A model generated the notes under the pieces. That model was not told the DNA's origin, did no database searches, and was given only the letters and a program-made list of their open reading frames with translations. From Inia geoffrensis (taxonomy: Eukaryota; Chordata; Mammalia; Artiodactyla; Iniidae), in the NCBI GenBank assembly GCA_036417435.1, contig CM070907.1:55164001-55228000 (forward strand): a stretch of 64,000 nucleotides of DNA. Reading direction: 5' to 3'. Of this stretch, positions 13,291 to 25,075 are shown in pieces (positions within the stretch are counted from its first letter, which is position 1; each line of letters begins with the position of its first letter). The position numbers were made by a program, and so were the translations under genes.

Positions 13291-14094
13291 TCAGGCACTT
13301 AAGTGCTATGTAATCTGGGAGATATATCTCAGACCAGTGAGCCACAAATAAAAGAATTTTCGAGCTAGAAGAAACCTTAAAGGTTATGTTTATGAAATGA
13401 ACAAATTGTACGGCCCAAGAACCTTGTGCAAACTGTTCTGTACTACCAAGCAGAATAAATCACTCCATCAAATATGACCCCCATGGTACATTATTCATGT
13501 ACCCCTCTTGCAGCCCTTATCCTTCTATTCTGTTGTTAATTTTTTCTCAAGGACTAAGATAGTGTAAAATTTATCTATGTATCACTAACACCTGGGCACA
13601 AAGAAAGTGCTAAGTAAATATCTATGATATGAATGTATAAATGAATGCTGAGGATAACTGAATTTTGTATTGGTTTCTACTACTAACTCATTCAAGGAGA
13701 GGGAGCAAGTCACATAATCTCTCTGAGTCCCAATTTCTTAACTTGTGTCATGGAGGTTATAATCTCATCCAATTATTTCCCAACTCAATTGGAAAGATCT
13801 GTGTGAAACCAATATGGAAAATAATGCCATACTACCACAGAACAAACCATATCCCCCATGTGAAACTAGTAAGAAAATAAAGAGGACTGAGCCACAGGGA
13901 AAATTCTGAGTTGGGGGAGAAAAATGTCCTTTACAGCCTGATAAACCAGTACAGGATTTTACCAAGCAGGTGTCATCCTCTCTGCCATATGCCATGAGCC
14001 CCAGGGCCCTTCCTCCTCACTAAAGAGCAACAGAGCTAAGGCTTTACTGCAGTCTCCTTTATAAGACCTCTCTGACATCTTCTTTCTCAGTTCC
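13290..14094. other. Intronic stretch with weak old-repeat likeness
   Basis: Weak L2-like words near 13500-13650 and MIR-like words near 13680-13790, too decayed to bound. No gene is seen. Confidence 0.4.
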
Positions 14095-14335
14095 CTGCCA
14101 CAGTGAAAAGAATCCAGGGCAGGGACTCAGAGGACCCTAGTTCTAATCTGGTTGTGCCACAATAGCAATTATGAGCCTTCAGGAAAGTCTGTTTTCCTAT
14201 CTGTGAAGTGGGGATGCTAATCTCTTCACTAAGTAATTGTGAGGACTAATTATGCTAACATACATAAAGTTACTAGCACAGTGCCTGGCACATATTAGCT
14301 ACACGATAAATAATAGCTGTTACTCCTCCTTATAA
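14095..14335 (+). repeat. MIR relic
   Basis: TCTAATCTGGTTGTGCCACA, TTTTCCTATCTGTGAAGTGG and GCACAGTGCCTGGCACATAT follow the MIR order through its 3' end. Confidence 0.75.
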
Positions 14336-14774
14336 AGGCATAAAGACATTTGTGCCACAAGGCACAGCTCAGCTTTGGTTAAGGCCCCTTCTTCAATAAT
14401 TTGCAGTTCAATAATGGGGAGAAACTCCCAAGGATCTTAACATTAGCAAATTCTTCCCCACCTTTTAATTGTATCTATTCCATTTGATGAAAGAGTGAAT
14501 CAGGGGAAAGCGATGCAGACTGGGAATCAGATACCTACTGCCATTAACCCTTCTCAATTTCAGTTTTATCATCGATTATACTAGGATAATAACCCACCTC
14601 ATTAAACTCCTATGAAGATTAAAAGAGGTAGTGAATAAGAAAGGACTCAGTATGCTACAAGGCAATGGACATGTGAACATTTTTTATCATTGATTACAGT
14701 ATAAATGACTCAGAATAAACCAATCCCCATTGCTGGAAGCATGATTCAAAGTATTTGGATGGTGACTCAGTATT

Positions 14775-15345
14775 GTGTTAGAATGTATGACTCCCTCACT
14801 TAAAATTCTTCAATAGCTTCTCATTACCTTTAAGATAAAGTTAAAATTCCTACATGATCTGACCTGCCTACCCTCCCCTCCTCATCACCCACCTCTAGTC
14901 CCTTCACACTTCACATTCCAATCATAACAAACCACTTGCAGTTCTCTGTACAAGCCTACCTCACGAACCTCCTTGTCTTGGCACATGCTAATTATTCTCT
15001 GTCGGGAATATGTTTGTCTCTTCATAATTCTTCCCCAAGATAACTAATTCAGCTCAGACTGCACCATCAAGAAGCTTTCTTCTTACACCCAACCTTTTAT
15101 TCAGTAATTGTTACTTGCCAGATGCCAAGGATCCAGTAATTGACAAGTCAGACATAGCTCCTGGCCTCATGAAGTTTTAGCATGCTGCACTGTAACTGTT
15201 TGTGCCTTCACGTCACTTACAGGATTGGGAGATTCTTAGGAGTTGGGATAATGTCTGATTCATCCCTATATTGCCACTTCTCCACACAGGACCTGGCATA
15301 AAATAGGGGCTTTGCAAATGTTTAGTAAATCAACATGAAATAACC
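14775..15345 (+). repeat. L2 relic
   Basis: ATTCTTCAATAGCTTCTCAT, TACATGATCTGACCTGCCTA and GACCTGGCATAAAATAGGGG give the L2 3' order over more than 500 bases. Confidence 0.65.
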
Positions 15346-15797
15346 AACTTTGCACAAGAGACAACACTGGATATAAAGAATAGCAGTATTCTTGTATATA
15401 AGTTACAGCTTACTAGTCATAAGACCCTTTTGGATACATCAGCATCTCATCTTATAATCTACCTTGGAAAACAGAATTTGTAAGTTATGAAGGGCAGAGG
15501 GACCGATGAGGTCACCAATGACTCCTATCACATTCCTTCAAGTGATAGGGCATTCACTACAACTTCAGAGGACAAAATGAATGACCTTAAATTAATAGAA
15601 TCTGCTCCCTTCAACAATGAGCCCTAATCCTGGTTTTGTAGACCCAACCAACCCAAAAGAGAGAATTCTCCTCTAAATGCAGCTATTTGAAGACATCTCC
15701 AAGTAAAGTGTATCATTCTCATTTATTGATGAAAAAACTGAAGCTCAGAAAGGCAAACTGGCTTTCCTAAGGGTCAAAGTGAAAACTGAAAATTGAG

Positions 15798-16009
15798 GGC
15801 TTCCCTGGTGGCACAGTGGTTGAGAGTCTGCCTGCTGATGCAGGGGACGTGGGTTCGTGCCCCAGTCCGGGAAGATCCCACATGCCGCGGAGCGGCTAGG
15901 CCCGTGAGCCATGGCCACTGAGCCTGCGCGTCCGGAGCCTGTGATCCACAACGCGAGAGGCCACAACAGTGAGAGGCCCGCATACAGCAAAAAAAAAAAA
16001 AAAAAAAAA
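15798..16009 (+). mobile_element. CHR SINE (short form)
   Basis: A complete 212-bp tRNA-derived SINE from GGCTTCCCTGGTGGCACAGT to an A tail, flanked by the perfect duplication AACTGAAAATTGAG (15784-15797 and 16010-16023). It lies 245 bp beyond the fourth PAK1 coding exon, in sense terms downstream of its donor and antisense to PAK1. Confidence 0.97.
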
Positions 16010-16253
16010 AACTGAAAATTGAGCCTAGCAGCCAGTTCTTCTGGTTCCAGGGTTAGGATTTCTAGAGCATTCATAAATTAAAGCTGGAAGGGATGCCTAT
16101 TGTTTATTAAGTCCAATTCCTTTACTCTGAGGCCCAGGGTGGGAAAGTGACCAAGATGAGTGTCCCCCAGCCCAGGCTCTGCATCTACCACACTTGACTT
16201 GATCCCTAAAAATCATACCTGCCCATATCAGAATAGAGGAAATAAAGACTTAC

Positions 16254-16291
16254 CAAAGTGTTAGAAGAATTATAATCCTCAGCTGATTTAT
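16254..16291 (-). CDS. PAK1: PAK1 fourth coding exon (residues 147-159)
   Basis: This 38-bp exon encodes DKSAEDYNSSNTL. The acceptor is CCTTTTGCAG and the donor is TTG|GTAAGT at 16253-16248. One carried base plus 38 makes 13 whole codons, so the next exon should begin in phase 0 with the Asn-Val-Lys stretch of PAK1. Ser149 and Tyr153, both known PAK1 phosphorylation sites, are present. Residue 158 is Thr where human PAK1 has Ala. The next exon, rich in acidic residues, is not found between here and position 1, so that intron is at least 16 kb in this genome. A CHR SINE ends about 245 bp past the donor, inside that intron. The exon is tiny, but the match, both splice sites and the phase all agree. 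Confidence 0.93.
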
Positions 16292-16394
16292 CTGCAAAAG
16301 GAAAAAGACAAGGGATTCAGTCAGTAAACAATTATAGTTAATCCTTTCTTGAGACCTAAGGAAGCCTATTCAATAAAGCACTTACCAAGCTCAG

Positions 16395-16640
16395 AATAAT
16401 AACAGTGTTACTGGTACTACAGGCCCAACACCATTTTAAACACATCATACACATTACGTCCTCTAATCCTCACTACAGCTCTCAGTACTATTAGTATGTC
16501 CACTTTCACAGATTTGGAAACTGATGTTCAGAGAAGAGAAGTAAGTTGTCCACAAATTACTTAACACAAAGGTTATTAGGAGTCAAGATTTGAACCCTGG
16601 TCTAATTCTAAATACTAGGCTAGAACTATATCCACATCAT
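16395..16640 (-). repeat. MIR relic
   Basis: TTCACAGATTTGGAAACTGA and ATTTGAACCCTGGTCTAATT are reverse MIR words. It lies about 100 bp upstream of the small PAK1 exon in sense terms. Confidence 0.7.
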
Positions 16641-16991
16641 CAGGCCTCAATGATCAAGGGAATTTCCTGCATTCTAAGAGAAAGGGAAAGAATTCATGGC
16701 TGGCATCACCCTGAGCCATCTATAACAAATCATGACCAGCATGTGGCTTTAGCTTTTAGAAAGGATCCTTCTACATCCATGTCTATTCCCCACAAGGAGA
16801 GAAAGACTAAGCCTTAGGAAAAGAGATGCATTAGTCATGTCAAGTATAATTAAAGGCAGGGTCTTATTTCTAAGAATAGGTCCAAGCTCCTTCAATCAGA
16901 TAATCACCATATTTTATTAATTCTGAGACATGTATTTTTTCACATTAACATCTCAGAAGGAGATGTGTCCTACAATCAAAAGTATTTCATG

Positions 16992-17284
16992 GGGCTTCCC
17001 TGGTGGCGCAGCGGTTGAGAATCTGCCTGCTAATGCAGGGGACACGGGTTCGAGCCCTGGTCTGGGAGGATCCCACATGCCGCGGAGCAGCTAGGCCCGT
17101 GAGCCACAGGTACTGAGCCTGCGCATCTGGAGCCTGTGATCCGCAACAAGAGAGGCCGCGATAGTGAGAGGCTCGCGCACCGCGATGAAGAGTGGCCCCC
17201 GCTTGCCACAGCTAGAGGAAGCCCTCACACAGAAACGAAGACCCAACACAGCAAAAATAAATAAAATTAATAAAAAAAAAAAAA
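16992..17284 (+). mobile_element. CHR SINE (long form)
   Basis: The long type carries the extra GAAGAGTGGCCCCCGCTTGC and CGAAGACCCAACACAGC segment before its AAATAAAATTAATAAAA tail. The duplication AAAAGTATTTCATG at 16978-16991 and 17285-17298 is perfect. Confidence 0.96.
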
Positions 17285-17298
17285 AAAAGTATTTCATG

Positions 17299-18185
17299 AT
17301 TTAACTGGCAGCTTCTTTTTTCTTTAGGGGCATGTAAAATAACAATGCACCTTACAATCAATGATATCTGAGACTTGATAAACTATGAAACAGACCCAAT
17401 GGAAATCTTAGCAAGAAAATAAGTTTAAAGGCCAAGTACTGTGTTTGGATTTATTCTTTAATTCCTAAAAGTCCAAGAAGAAATTGATTTCACCAGTTCA
17501 CTACCAATGGGAATTAAGGAGAAGAAATATTATATCAAATCCTACATCTTCCTCACCAAGAAACAAGCCCAGAGAATGTCCAAGATCTCAATTCCATCAT
17601 ACATGAAGGTATCAGGTATAGCTTCTTTGGTCCTGTGACAAATTATGAACCCATAAACTGACAATGTGTTCTTAAAACAAACCCTGAATAGCCAGCTGTA
17701 CTCTGGACAAATCAATTCAGGATACAGCTTAAACATAATTCACTTGTTTTTCCTGTCCAACAGCACATTCTATACCAAGTGCAATACTATGCCTTCCTTG
17801 CACCACCCCCAACCTTATATGCTGCTAGTGTTTTTGAGGACTGGGTATTCTGGTAATAAATATATCTCCACCATATAAAAAATAAATATGTTTGCTCCTT
17901 TTAAATGTGATGTACAATTTCTGAATATAAAAATCAAATTCCATAGCACAGAATGACAGAGCAGAAAGTACTTCCAATCCCTTCATTTTACAAATAAATA
18001 AACTAGGGTTCAGAGGAAAAGAAACTGGTTCAACGTTACATAAATCAGTCGCAAAGTAGGGCTAAAACCCAGAACCTGGCATTGTCCATCTAGTCTAGGC
18101 TTTGCTTATCACATTACTACTAGTTGGTACAGAAAATAAAGTGATGAAAAGACAGGAAACGTAACAAAAAATTGGCATGGAGGAT
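17299..18185. other. Intronic stretch, nothing identified
   Basis: Non-repetitive-looking intron DNA; the 64-70-codon frames overlap on opposite strands and carry no motif. A weak reversed MIR is possible near 17985-18100. Confidence 0.4.
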
Positions 18186-18193
18186 TGTGCTTG

Positions 18194-18200
<7 letters not shown>

Positions 18201-18228
<28 letters not shown>

Positions 18229-18359
18229 CTTTATTGGGTTAAAATTGCTCTACAATGGTGTGTCAGTTTCTACTTTACAATAAAGTGAATCAGTTATATA
18301 TATACAGACGTTCACATATTTCTTCCCTCTTGCGTATCTCTCCTTCCTTCCCTCCCTAA
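18201..18359 (-). mobile_element. 5'-truncated young L1 3' end
   Basis: A T run is followed by the reverse of the L1 3' UTR (AACATCTTTATTGGGTTAAA), matching the end of the intact L1 around 58200-58345. The duplication TGTGCTTGGGTTTTT is at 18186-18200 and 18360-18374. Only about 135 bases of L1 body are present. Confidence 0.93.
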
Positions 18360-18394
18360 TGTGCTTGGGTTTTTAGACAGCAAAGGATTTAAAG

Positions 18395-18640
18395 GCCCAA
18401 GTTGAAAACACACTTCCAACACTGATATATCACTCAACTGATATGTTGAGGCTCTGTGAATAAGTCACTTAATTTCCCTGAGCCTAATTAATTTCCCTGG
18501 GTCTGCAAAATGGGGATAATGCCCTTGCGTTTCCAATCTCCCAAGGCCGTCATGAGAATCAAATGAGATTGTTTATGTGCAAGCATATACAAATTGAAGT
18601 AGTGTTATCATAATTAATAGTATTAGAAGGAAATAGGAAA
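18395..18640 (+). repeat. MIR relic
   Basis: AATAAGTCACTTAATTTCCC, TCTGCAAAATGGGGATAATG and TCATGAGAATCAAATGAGAT are MIR core and tail words. Confidence 0.65.
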
Positions 18641-18739
18641 ATGAGAGATAGGACATTAAAAATAACTGTGCCATAAACAACAAGGTCATAGGTATAAAAC
18701 AGAGAACTATAATCAGTATCCTATGAAAAACCATAATGG

Positions 18740-18852
18740 AAAAGAATATTTTAAAAAAGAATGTATTTATAACCAAATCACTTTGCTGTACAGCAGTAAT
18801 TAACACAACATTGTAAATCAACTATACTTCAATTTAAAAAAAATTTTTTTTT
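18740..18852 (+). mobile_element. L1 3'-end fragment
   Basis: ACCAAATCACTTTGCTGTAC and CATTGTAAATCAACTATACT are typical words of the 3' end of artiodactyl and cetacean L1s, followed by an A/T-rich end. Confidence 0.7.
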
Positions 18853-18927
18853 AAATGCCAAATACACAGTTTTGCTTGGAGGTGCCTTGGTCTTCAACTT
18901 ACAGAAAACAAAAAATCCCTCACGTGT

Positions 18928-18954
18928 GTGTGCATGTGCACACACACACACATA
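18928..18954 (+). repeat. Short (TG)/(CA) repeat
   Basis: GTGTGTGTGCATGTGCACAC followed by ACACACAC; an almost palindromic short dinucleotide tract. Confidence 0.8.
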
Positions 18955-19114
18955 TTTGCACAAATTTATACACACAGAAGTAGCTGTATGGAGACATATC
19001 TATACATTCTATACATATACACTCAATGTTATTCATTTACGCATGCATGGAGGAACATATACACAATTACCTGACTGTGTATATCTATACCCATATTCAC
19101 TCATAAATACTTAA

Positions 19115-20115
19115 GTGGACTTTAATTCCAAACATATGCAAACCCACATAGCTATGCTTCCATATACATAAATATTTGTACACATCTACACACATACACA
19201 TAAAAACAGATTCTTCGAAAGACTTTGCTGCTGAGGCTTTCAAAGCCAGCTTCTAATCTGAAGTCTCCATGACAAACTCTTGAAAACACAAGCCGTAATC
19301 TAGAAAACGTTCCTACCCATCACCCTTCAACCCCAATACTGCCTTGGAATGACCCAGTCCCTCAATGGAAGAAGTGATACAGACCCAGCGGGGCCAGATA
19401 TCAGGAAGGAAACATGCTAGGAACATGTATGACACTCTATTGGGCACCACTATGCAGCATGAGCAAAGCTGCAGTCTGTCATCCTCACCATCTGTGCCCT
19501 TTGCTGCAAGCCAGATACTTGCTGGGGAAAGCATCCTTCAAAATTAGCTAGTTCATTCCCGTTCTCACCTTCCCCAACAATACTGCCCTTTGAAAGAGAC
19601 AGCATGAACACCAGAAAAAGCACTGGACTCGGAGTTAAGACCAGTGGTTAAGAGATCACCAATTTAGCCACATTAGAAAGGCATTCGGGGCTCTAATGTT
19701 TGCAAAACAAGGGAAAACTGAAGTGGTATATACTAAAGATACTTCTTGCCCTAACATTCTAAGATGCTATATAAGAGGCAAGTTTCCAGAAATGTAGGCC
19801 TTCCTATGGCTTGCCTAAGAAAAGAAAAATCTCTCTGCTATGGTAGGAGGTGCTCCAAATAGAGTTACTAGAAGCAAGTGGTAAACTGAAAAGGTACTGG
19901 TCTAGGAATTAGGAGACCTGGATTCTAATCCCAATTCTACAATTAAAAACATTCTGAAAAACACAGTCCCTTATACATATAGAGAGAGTACATCTAAAGA
20001 ACATTTATTATTACTGGCCAGTTTTTCACTGGACTGATTGGACTGATAAAAATCAGCTCCTTGAGGAAGAAATTGGGCTTGCCTACTTAACTGGGTTATC
20101 ACATAACCTATTGAT
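19115..20115. other. Intronic stretch with MIR-like remnants
   Basis: CAGAAAAAGCACTGGACTCG (near 19612) and GGAGACCTGGATTCTAATCC (near 19910) suggest two decayed forward MIRs. The complementary 73- and 60-codon frames near 19313-19547 are not supported as genes. Confidence 0.4.
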
Positions 20116-20119
20116 ATTG

Positions 20120-20330
20120 AAAACGATGATAATGATGGCTACATTTTCATGGTGCCATTTTGCAACCTATAAAGAACTTTCGTATCAATAAGCTCATTTA
20201 TCCTCATTACAACCTCTTGAGATAGGAATTATTATTCTCATTTTGAAGCTCAAAGAAATGAACTGACTACTAGAACATAGTGAGTATCAGAATCTAGATC
20301 TTCTAGGACAAAGTCTATGTTCTTAACACG
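20120..20330 (-). repeat. MIR relic
   Basis: AAGCTCATTTATCCTCATTA, TTATTCTCATTTTGAAGCTC and a decayed head at the 3' side are in reverse MIR order. Confidence 0.6.
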
Positions 20331-20523
20331 TAATATCACAGTACTTTTTCAAAACATGCAGTTTCAGAGTAAAGACTCAAGTTTGATGCAAAAACCCATC
20401 ATCTTGGCTCTCAAATTCCAAAATTCCATCTCAGTGAAAGTGCCATCTCCACTCTTTCCAATACTTTCTTCCTCCACCCCACACCAACAGGCATCTACTA
20501 AGATGAAAACCTCTTTTTTCCTA

Positions 20524-20697
<174 letters not shown>

Positions 20698-21142
20698 CTA
20701 CAAGAGAGACATGCAAGGCTGTCAGCAAGGCATAATGAAAGGGGATCCTGAATGAAACTCAGAACTCTGATAACTGATGGCAGCTAAAGATGGGTTTAGT
20801 CGTTCCTTTCTCTCTCTGCCCTCAGAGTTCCACACAGGCCTCTCTCATAACACATCTCTTACTATATCTGTCATTCCTTGAGATGTTTGCTCCTTCACCA
20901 GGCTATTCCTCCTTTAGAACAGGAATCATGTCTGATTTGTCTGTGGATCATCAGTGCCCAGCACAGAGCCTGACGCCAAGGGGCCACTTAACCGAGGTCT
21001 ATTTAAGGAACAGAGATTCAAAGGCTTCTCTAGTACAATACTGGAGGGGAGGAACGTGTCCCTCTCATTACTATAAGAAGATAGTAATGAGGGTCTCGGG
21101 CAAAGATAGAGGCATCAGGCAGTCTGGAAAGGATTAAATCTA

Positions 21143-21340
<198 letters not shown>

Positions 21341-21684
21341 TTACTACATTTTTAGGCTCATTTAGCTCTTTGTTGAGCTCTAAGCTCCTTTAGAGGCCAA
21401 GGACTGTCATACAAATGAGTCAGTTGACCCACAGCAAGTCACTTCCTTTCTTCTGAACCCTGGTTTCCCCATCTGCAAAATGAGAAGACTCAAGTAGATG
21501 GTCTCTAAAGAGCCTTCCAACCCAGACATCCTACATTCTATGAGCTTACATGACCTGCTTCTGCCTGTTTGATCCTTGATTATGGACCACTTTAAGGTTC
21601 TCTACATTACAGAATTTTAGATTTGGAAATTGTTTTAATTAAATGAATAGCTAATATTTTATCATGTGCAATGATTCAAGTTCC

Positions 21685-21850
21685 TTCTTTTTTCTATTAT
21701 AGTTGATTTACAATATTATATTAGTTTCAGGTGAACAACACTGTAATTCAATATTTCTATAGATTATACTCCATTTAAAGTTGTCATAAAATATTGGCTA
21801 TATGCACTGTGCTGTAAAGTATATCCTTGTATCTTCTGTATTAATTCAAG
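21685..21850 (-). mobile_element. L1 3'-end fragment
   Basis: TATAGTTGATTTACAATATT and ATTAGTTTCAGGTGAACAAC are the reverse complement of the common L1 3' end. It lies in the intron between PAK1 residues 63 and 64, about 400 bp upstream of the second coding exon. Confidence 0.75.
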
Positions 21851-22055
21851 TTCTTTATTAATATTCACTGTAGCCTCACAACAACACTGTAGTTAGGTAC
21901 TGTCATCCTTATTCTGCAGATAAAGAAACTGACGCACAGAGACTAAGTTATTTGCCCAAGATCAAATGGATAGTAACTGGCAGCAGTCAGCCCCCAATCC
22001 AGGCAGTCTGGCCCAGGCCCTGAGCACTAAACCACTATCCTATGCTGCTTCCCTA
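21850..22055 (-). repeat. MIR relic
   Basis: TTCTGCAGATAAAGAAACTG, GTTATTTGCCCAAGATCAAA and CCAATCCAGGCAGTCTGGCC are reverse MIR words. Confidence 0.75.
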
Positions 22056-22189
22056 GGCTACAACCTTAAAGAATCACTAAGTCTGAATATTTGTAATCAT
22101 CAAGGGTGTTGCATACAGTAGGTGTTCACTAAAGTTCTGCTGATCTGGCATAAAAAGCTTCAATATTTAAAGAGTTGTCGTGCCCTTGT

Positions 22190-22620
22190 CGTACCCTTGT
22201 ATTCCGCCAAGGTTCATATGTTCTAACTCCCAGTACCTCAGAATGTGACTTTATTTGGAAACAGGGCCATTGCAGATATAATTATTTAAAATATGATTAG
22301 GTCAAATTGGAGTAGGTTCAGCCCCCTAATCCAGTCAATGTCCTTATAAAAAGGGGATATTTCAAGACAAACGTACACAAGGAGAACACCTTATGAAGAT
22401 AAAGACAGAGATCAGAGCAATGCTTCTTCAAGCCCAACACATCACCAGAAGCTGGGGGAGAGGAATGGGTCAGATTTTTCCTCACAGGTCTCAGAAGGAA
22501 CCAACCCTACAAACACCTTGATCTTGGACTTCTAGCCTCCAAAACTGAAACAATAAATTTCTGTTGTTTAAGACCCCTAGTTTGTGGTAATTTGTTGCAG
22601 CAGCTCTAGCAAACTAATAT
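22190..22620 (+). mobile_element. MaLR-type solo LTR (MLT1/MST-like)
   Basis: The run GTTCATATGTTCTAACTCCC, CAGAATGTGACTTTATTTGG, GTCCTTATAAAAAGGGG, ACCTTGATCTTGGACTTCTA, AATAAATTTCTGTTGTTTAA and CAGCTCTAGCAAACTAATAT follows the MLT1/MST LTR consensus in order. It is an old ERVL-MaLR remnant with no internal region or coding capacity seen nearby. Confidence 0.85.
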
Positions 22621-22654
22621 AATCCTTTTCCAACTAAAAAGAGTTTCTGGCCTT

Positions 22655-22870
22655 GGTATTAGCTAGACCTAGTCCACTGGAGCCTCAAAACAACTGTGTG
22701 ACAAGTAGGGTAGTGATTTTGGTGCCCATTTGACAGAAGTAGCCAGAGATTCCAAGAAATTAAGCAGCCTGCCCAATGTTACAGAGCAAGTTAGAAACAG
22801 ATCTGGGGCCAGGACGGAGGTCTTCGGACTCCCAACCCCAAGGCCTTTGTATTCTCTTACACTACTATAT
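22655..22870 (-). repeat. MIR relic
   Basis: CCCATTTGACAGAAGTAGCC, GCCTGCCCAATGTTACAGAG and AGGACGGAGGTCTTCGGACT are reverse MIR words. Confidence 0.6.
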
Positions 22871-22894
22871 ATAAAATAGATAACTAATAAGGAC

Positions 22895-24150
22895 CTACTG
22901 TACAGCACAGGGAACTCTACTCAATACTCTGTAATGGCATATATGACATTATATAATAGTAATATATATTATTACTATGCTTTTAGAAAAGAATCTAAAA
23001 AAGAATGGATATATGTGTATGTATACCAGATTCGCTTTGCTGTACACCTGAAACTAACAAAACATTGTAAGTCAACTATACCCCAATAAAAATTTTAAAA
23101 AGCTATAATTTCATACACAAAAAAACTCTCATCAATAAGAAAACGCAATTAATGAAATATGCAAAAGACCTGAAGAAACACGTCACCAAAGAAGATACAC
23201 AGACAGAAAAGATACTCAATATCGTATTTCATTAGGGAACTGAAATTAAAACAACAGTGAAAGACCACTACACACCTATTATAATAGCCAAAATCCAAAA
23301 CTGACAACACCAAATACTAACAAGAATATGGGGCAATAAGAATTTTCATTCATTAGTAGTGGGAATGCAAAATGGTACAGTCACTATGGAAGACACGTTG
23401 GCAGTTTCTCACAAAATTAAACACACTCTTACCATACAATCCAGCATTCGTGCTCCTTTGTTATTTACCCAAAGGAGCTGATAGCTTGTTCACACAAAAA
23501 CTTTCACGTGGGTGTTTACAGCAGCTCTATTCATAATTACCAAAACTTGGAAGCAACCAAGGTGTCCTTCCATAGGTGAATGGATAAGTAAACTGTGATA
23601 CATCCAGAAAATGGAATATTATTCAGCACTAAGAAGAAATGAGCTATCAAGCCATGAAAAGATAATGAGGAACCTTAAATACATATTACTAGGTGAAAGA
23701 AACCAATCTGAAAAGACTATATACCATATGCTTCCAACTATCTGACATTCTGGAAAAGGTAAAACAATGGAGACAGTATTAAGGATCAGTGGTTGCCACA
23801 GATTTGAGGGGAAGGAGGGATGAATTACCAGAGCACAGAGGAATTTTAGGGTGGTGAAACTATTCTATATGATACTATAATGATGGATATTTGTCTTTAC
23901 ATACATACACTTGTTCAACTCATAGATGTACAACACCAAGAGTAAACTCTAACGTAAAATACAGACAAGGTGAATATGATGTGTTGATGTAGGTTCATCT
24001 ATTGTAATGTATCACCCTGGTATAGGATATTGGTAGTGAGGTCAGTTGTACACTACGTGTGGGCAGGAGGTTTATAGGAAACCTGTGTACTTTCCACTCA
24101 ATATTGCTGTGAACCTAAAACTGCTCTAAAAAATAAACTCTTTTTTTTAA
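22895..24150 (+). mobile_element. Old L1 3' fragments in tandem
   Basis: 22895-23100 is an L1 3' end (TACTGTACAGCACAGGGAAC ... ACCTGAAACTAACAAAACAT ... CCCCAATAAAAATTTT). 23100-24150 is a separate, more diverged L1 (CCAAAGAAGATACACAGACA, AATGGAATATTATTCAGCAC). Both are broken and on the + strand. Confidence 0.8.
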
Positions 24151-24329
24151 AGACTTTGAGAACTCTGCTCTACAGACTTACATCTTCTGCTTTATCTCCC
24201 ACTACATGCATACCTCGTTTTACTGTGCTTGGAGTTACTGCACTTCACAGATATTATACTTTTTACAAATTGACGATTTGTGGCAACCTTGCATTGTCAG
24301 ATGATGGTTAGCATATTTAAGCAATAAAG

Positions 24330-24532
24330 TTTTTTTTTTTTTGCGGTACGTGGGCCTCTCACTGTTGCGGCCTCTCCCGTTGCGGAGCACGGGCTCCGGA
24401 TGTGCAGGTTCAGCGGCCATGGCTCACTGGCCCAGCCGCTCCGCGGCATGTGGGATCTTCCCAGACCGGGGCACGAACCTGTGTCCCCTGTCGGCAGGCG
24501 GACTCTCAACCACTGCGCCACCTGGGAAGCCC
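24330..24532 (-). mobile_element. CHR SINE (short form), antisense
   Basis: Starts with a T run, then GCGGTACGTGGGCCTCTCAC, and ends CCTGGGAAGCCC. It is inserted in the Tigger1 relic, with imperfect flanking AATAAAGTTTT and ACATAAGTTTT. Confidence 0.93.
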
Positions 24533-24582
24533 AAACATAAGTTTTATATGCATTTGGAAACCAAAAAAATTCATGTGACTCT

Positions 24583-24630
24583 TTTTATTGTGATGCTCAC
24601 TTTATTGTGGTAGTGAGCATCACAATAAAA
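24583..24630. repeat. Short perfect palindrome (18-bp arms, 12-bp loop) in Tigger1
   Basis: TTTTATTGTGATGCTCAC (24583-24600) and its exact reverse complement (24613-24630) flank TTTATTGTGGTA. The right arm replaces a few bases of the Tigger1 3' terminal region, so it is an added inverted copy rather than part of the original element. Confidence 0.85.
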
Positions 24631-24779
24631 CTGGAACTAAACCCACAGTATCTCCAAGGCATGTCTGTACTTATGTTTCACACATTCTACACCACTGAAC
24701 CAGTGATGGTTCACCAAACATAATGGGCTCTTTCACACCCCTTCCTATTGTCTCAAGTTACTCCCTTTGCCTGTGAATC

Positions 24780-25075
24780 CTGCCTTTCCCTTTCCGTTCC
24801 GTTGCCACCTCACCACACAAACCCTTTTATTTATCCTTGTCAGGTCTCAGCTTAAAGGTCATCTCTTCTGTGAAGTCTTCCCTGATCTCTAGGTTGGGGA
24901 GTTCTTCACCCCCCTCTCTGTTCCCACAGCACCATTATAGTAATTGCCTATTTTAAGGGTCTATTTTTCCAACCAGACTGAATTCTAAGTTCAGGGGCCA
25001 TGTCTAATTTATCACGAATCCCCAACAGCTAGCAAAAGCCAGGCATAAAATAGGTGCTCAGACACTGAGTAAAGA
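24780..25075 (+). repeat. L2 3'-end relic
   Basis: CTCAGCTTAAAGGTCATCTC, GTGAAGTCTTCCCTGATCTC and AAATAGGTGCTCAGACACTG are in L2 order. Confidence 0.7.

Larger units (their letters stand above)
24205..24667 (+). mobile_element. Internally deleted Tigger1 DNA transposon
   Basis: The 5' end CATGCATACCTCGTTTTACT and the 3' end ATCTCCAAGGCATGTCTG are the Tigger1 inverted termini, each next to TA (24203-24204 and 24668-24669), the expected target site. The interior keeps GATGATGGTTAGCAT and CAATAAAG from near the Tigger1 3' end, so the transposase region is deleted. An antisense CHR SINE interrupts it, and a short inverted copy lies at 24583-24630. Confidence 0.88.

Noticed and set aside
1..16250. 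The next PAK1 exon (acidic hinge segment)
   Set aside because: I searched by eye for the reverse complement of its GAT/GAA-rich run and found none, so it must lie outside the window.
22190..22620. A retroviral provirus
   Set aside because: Only a single old MaLR-type LTR is present; no paired LTR or internal genes are seen.
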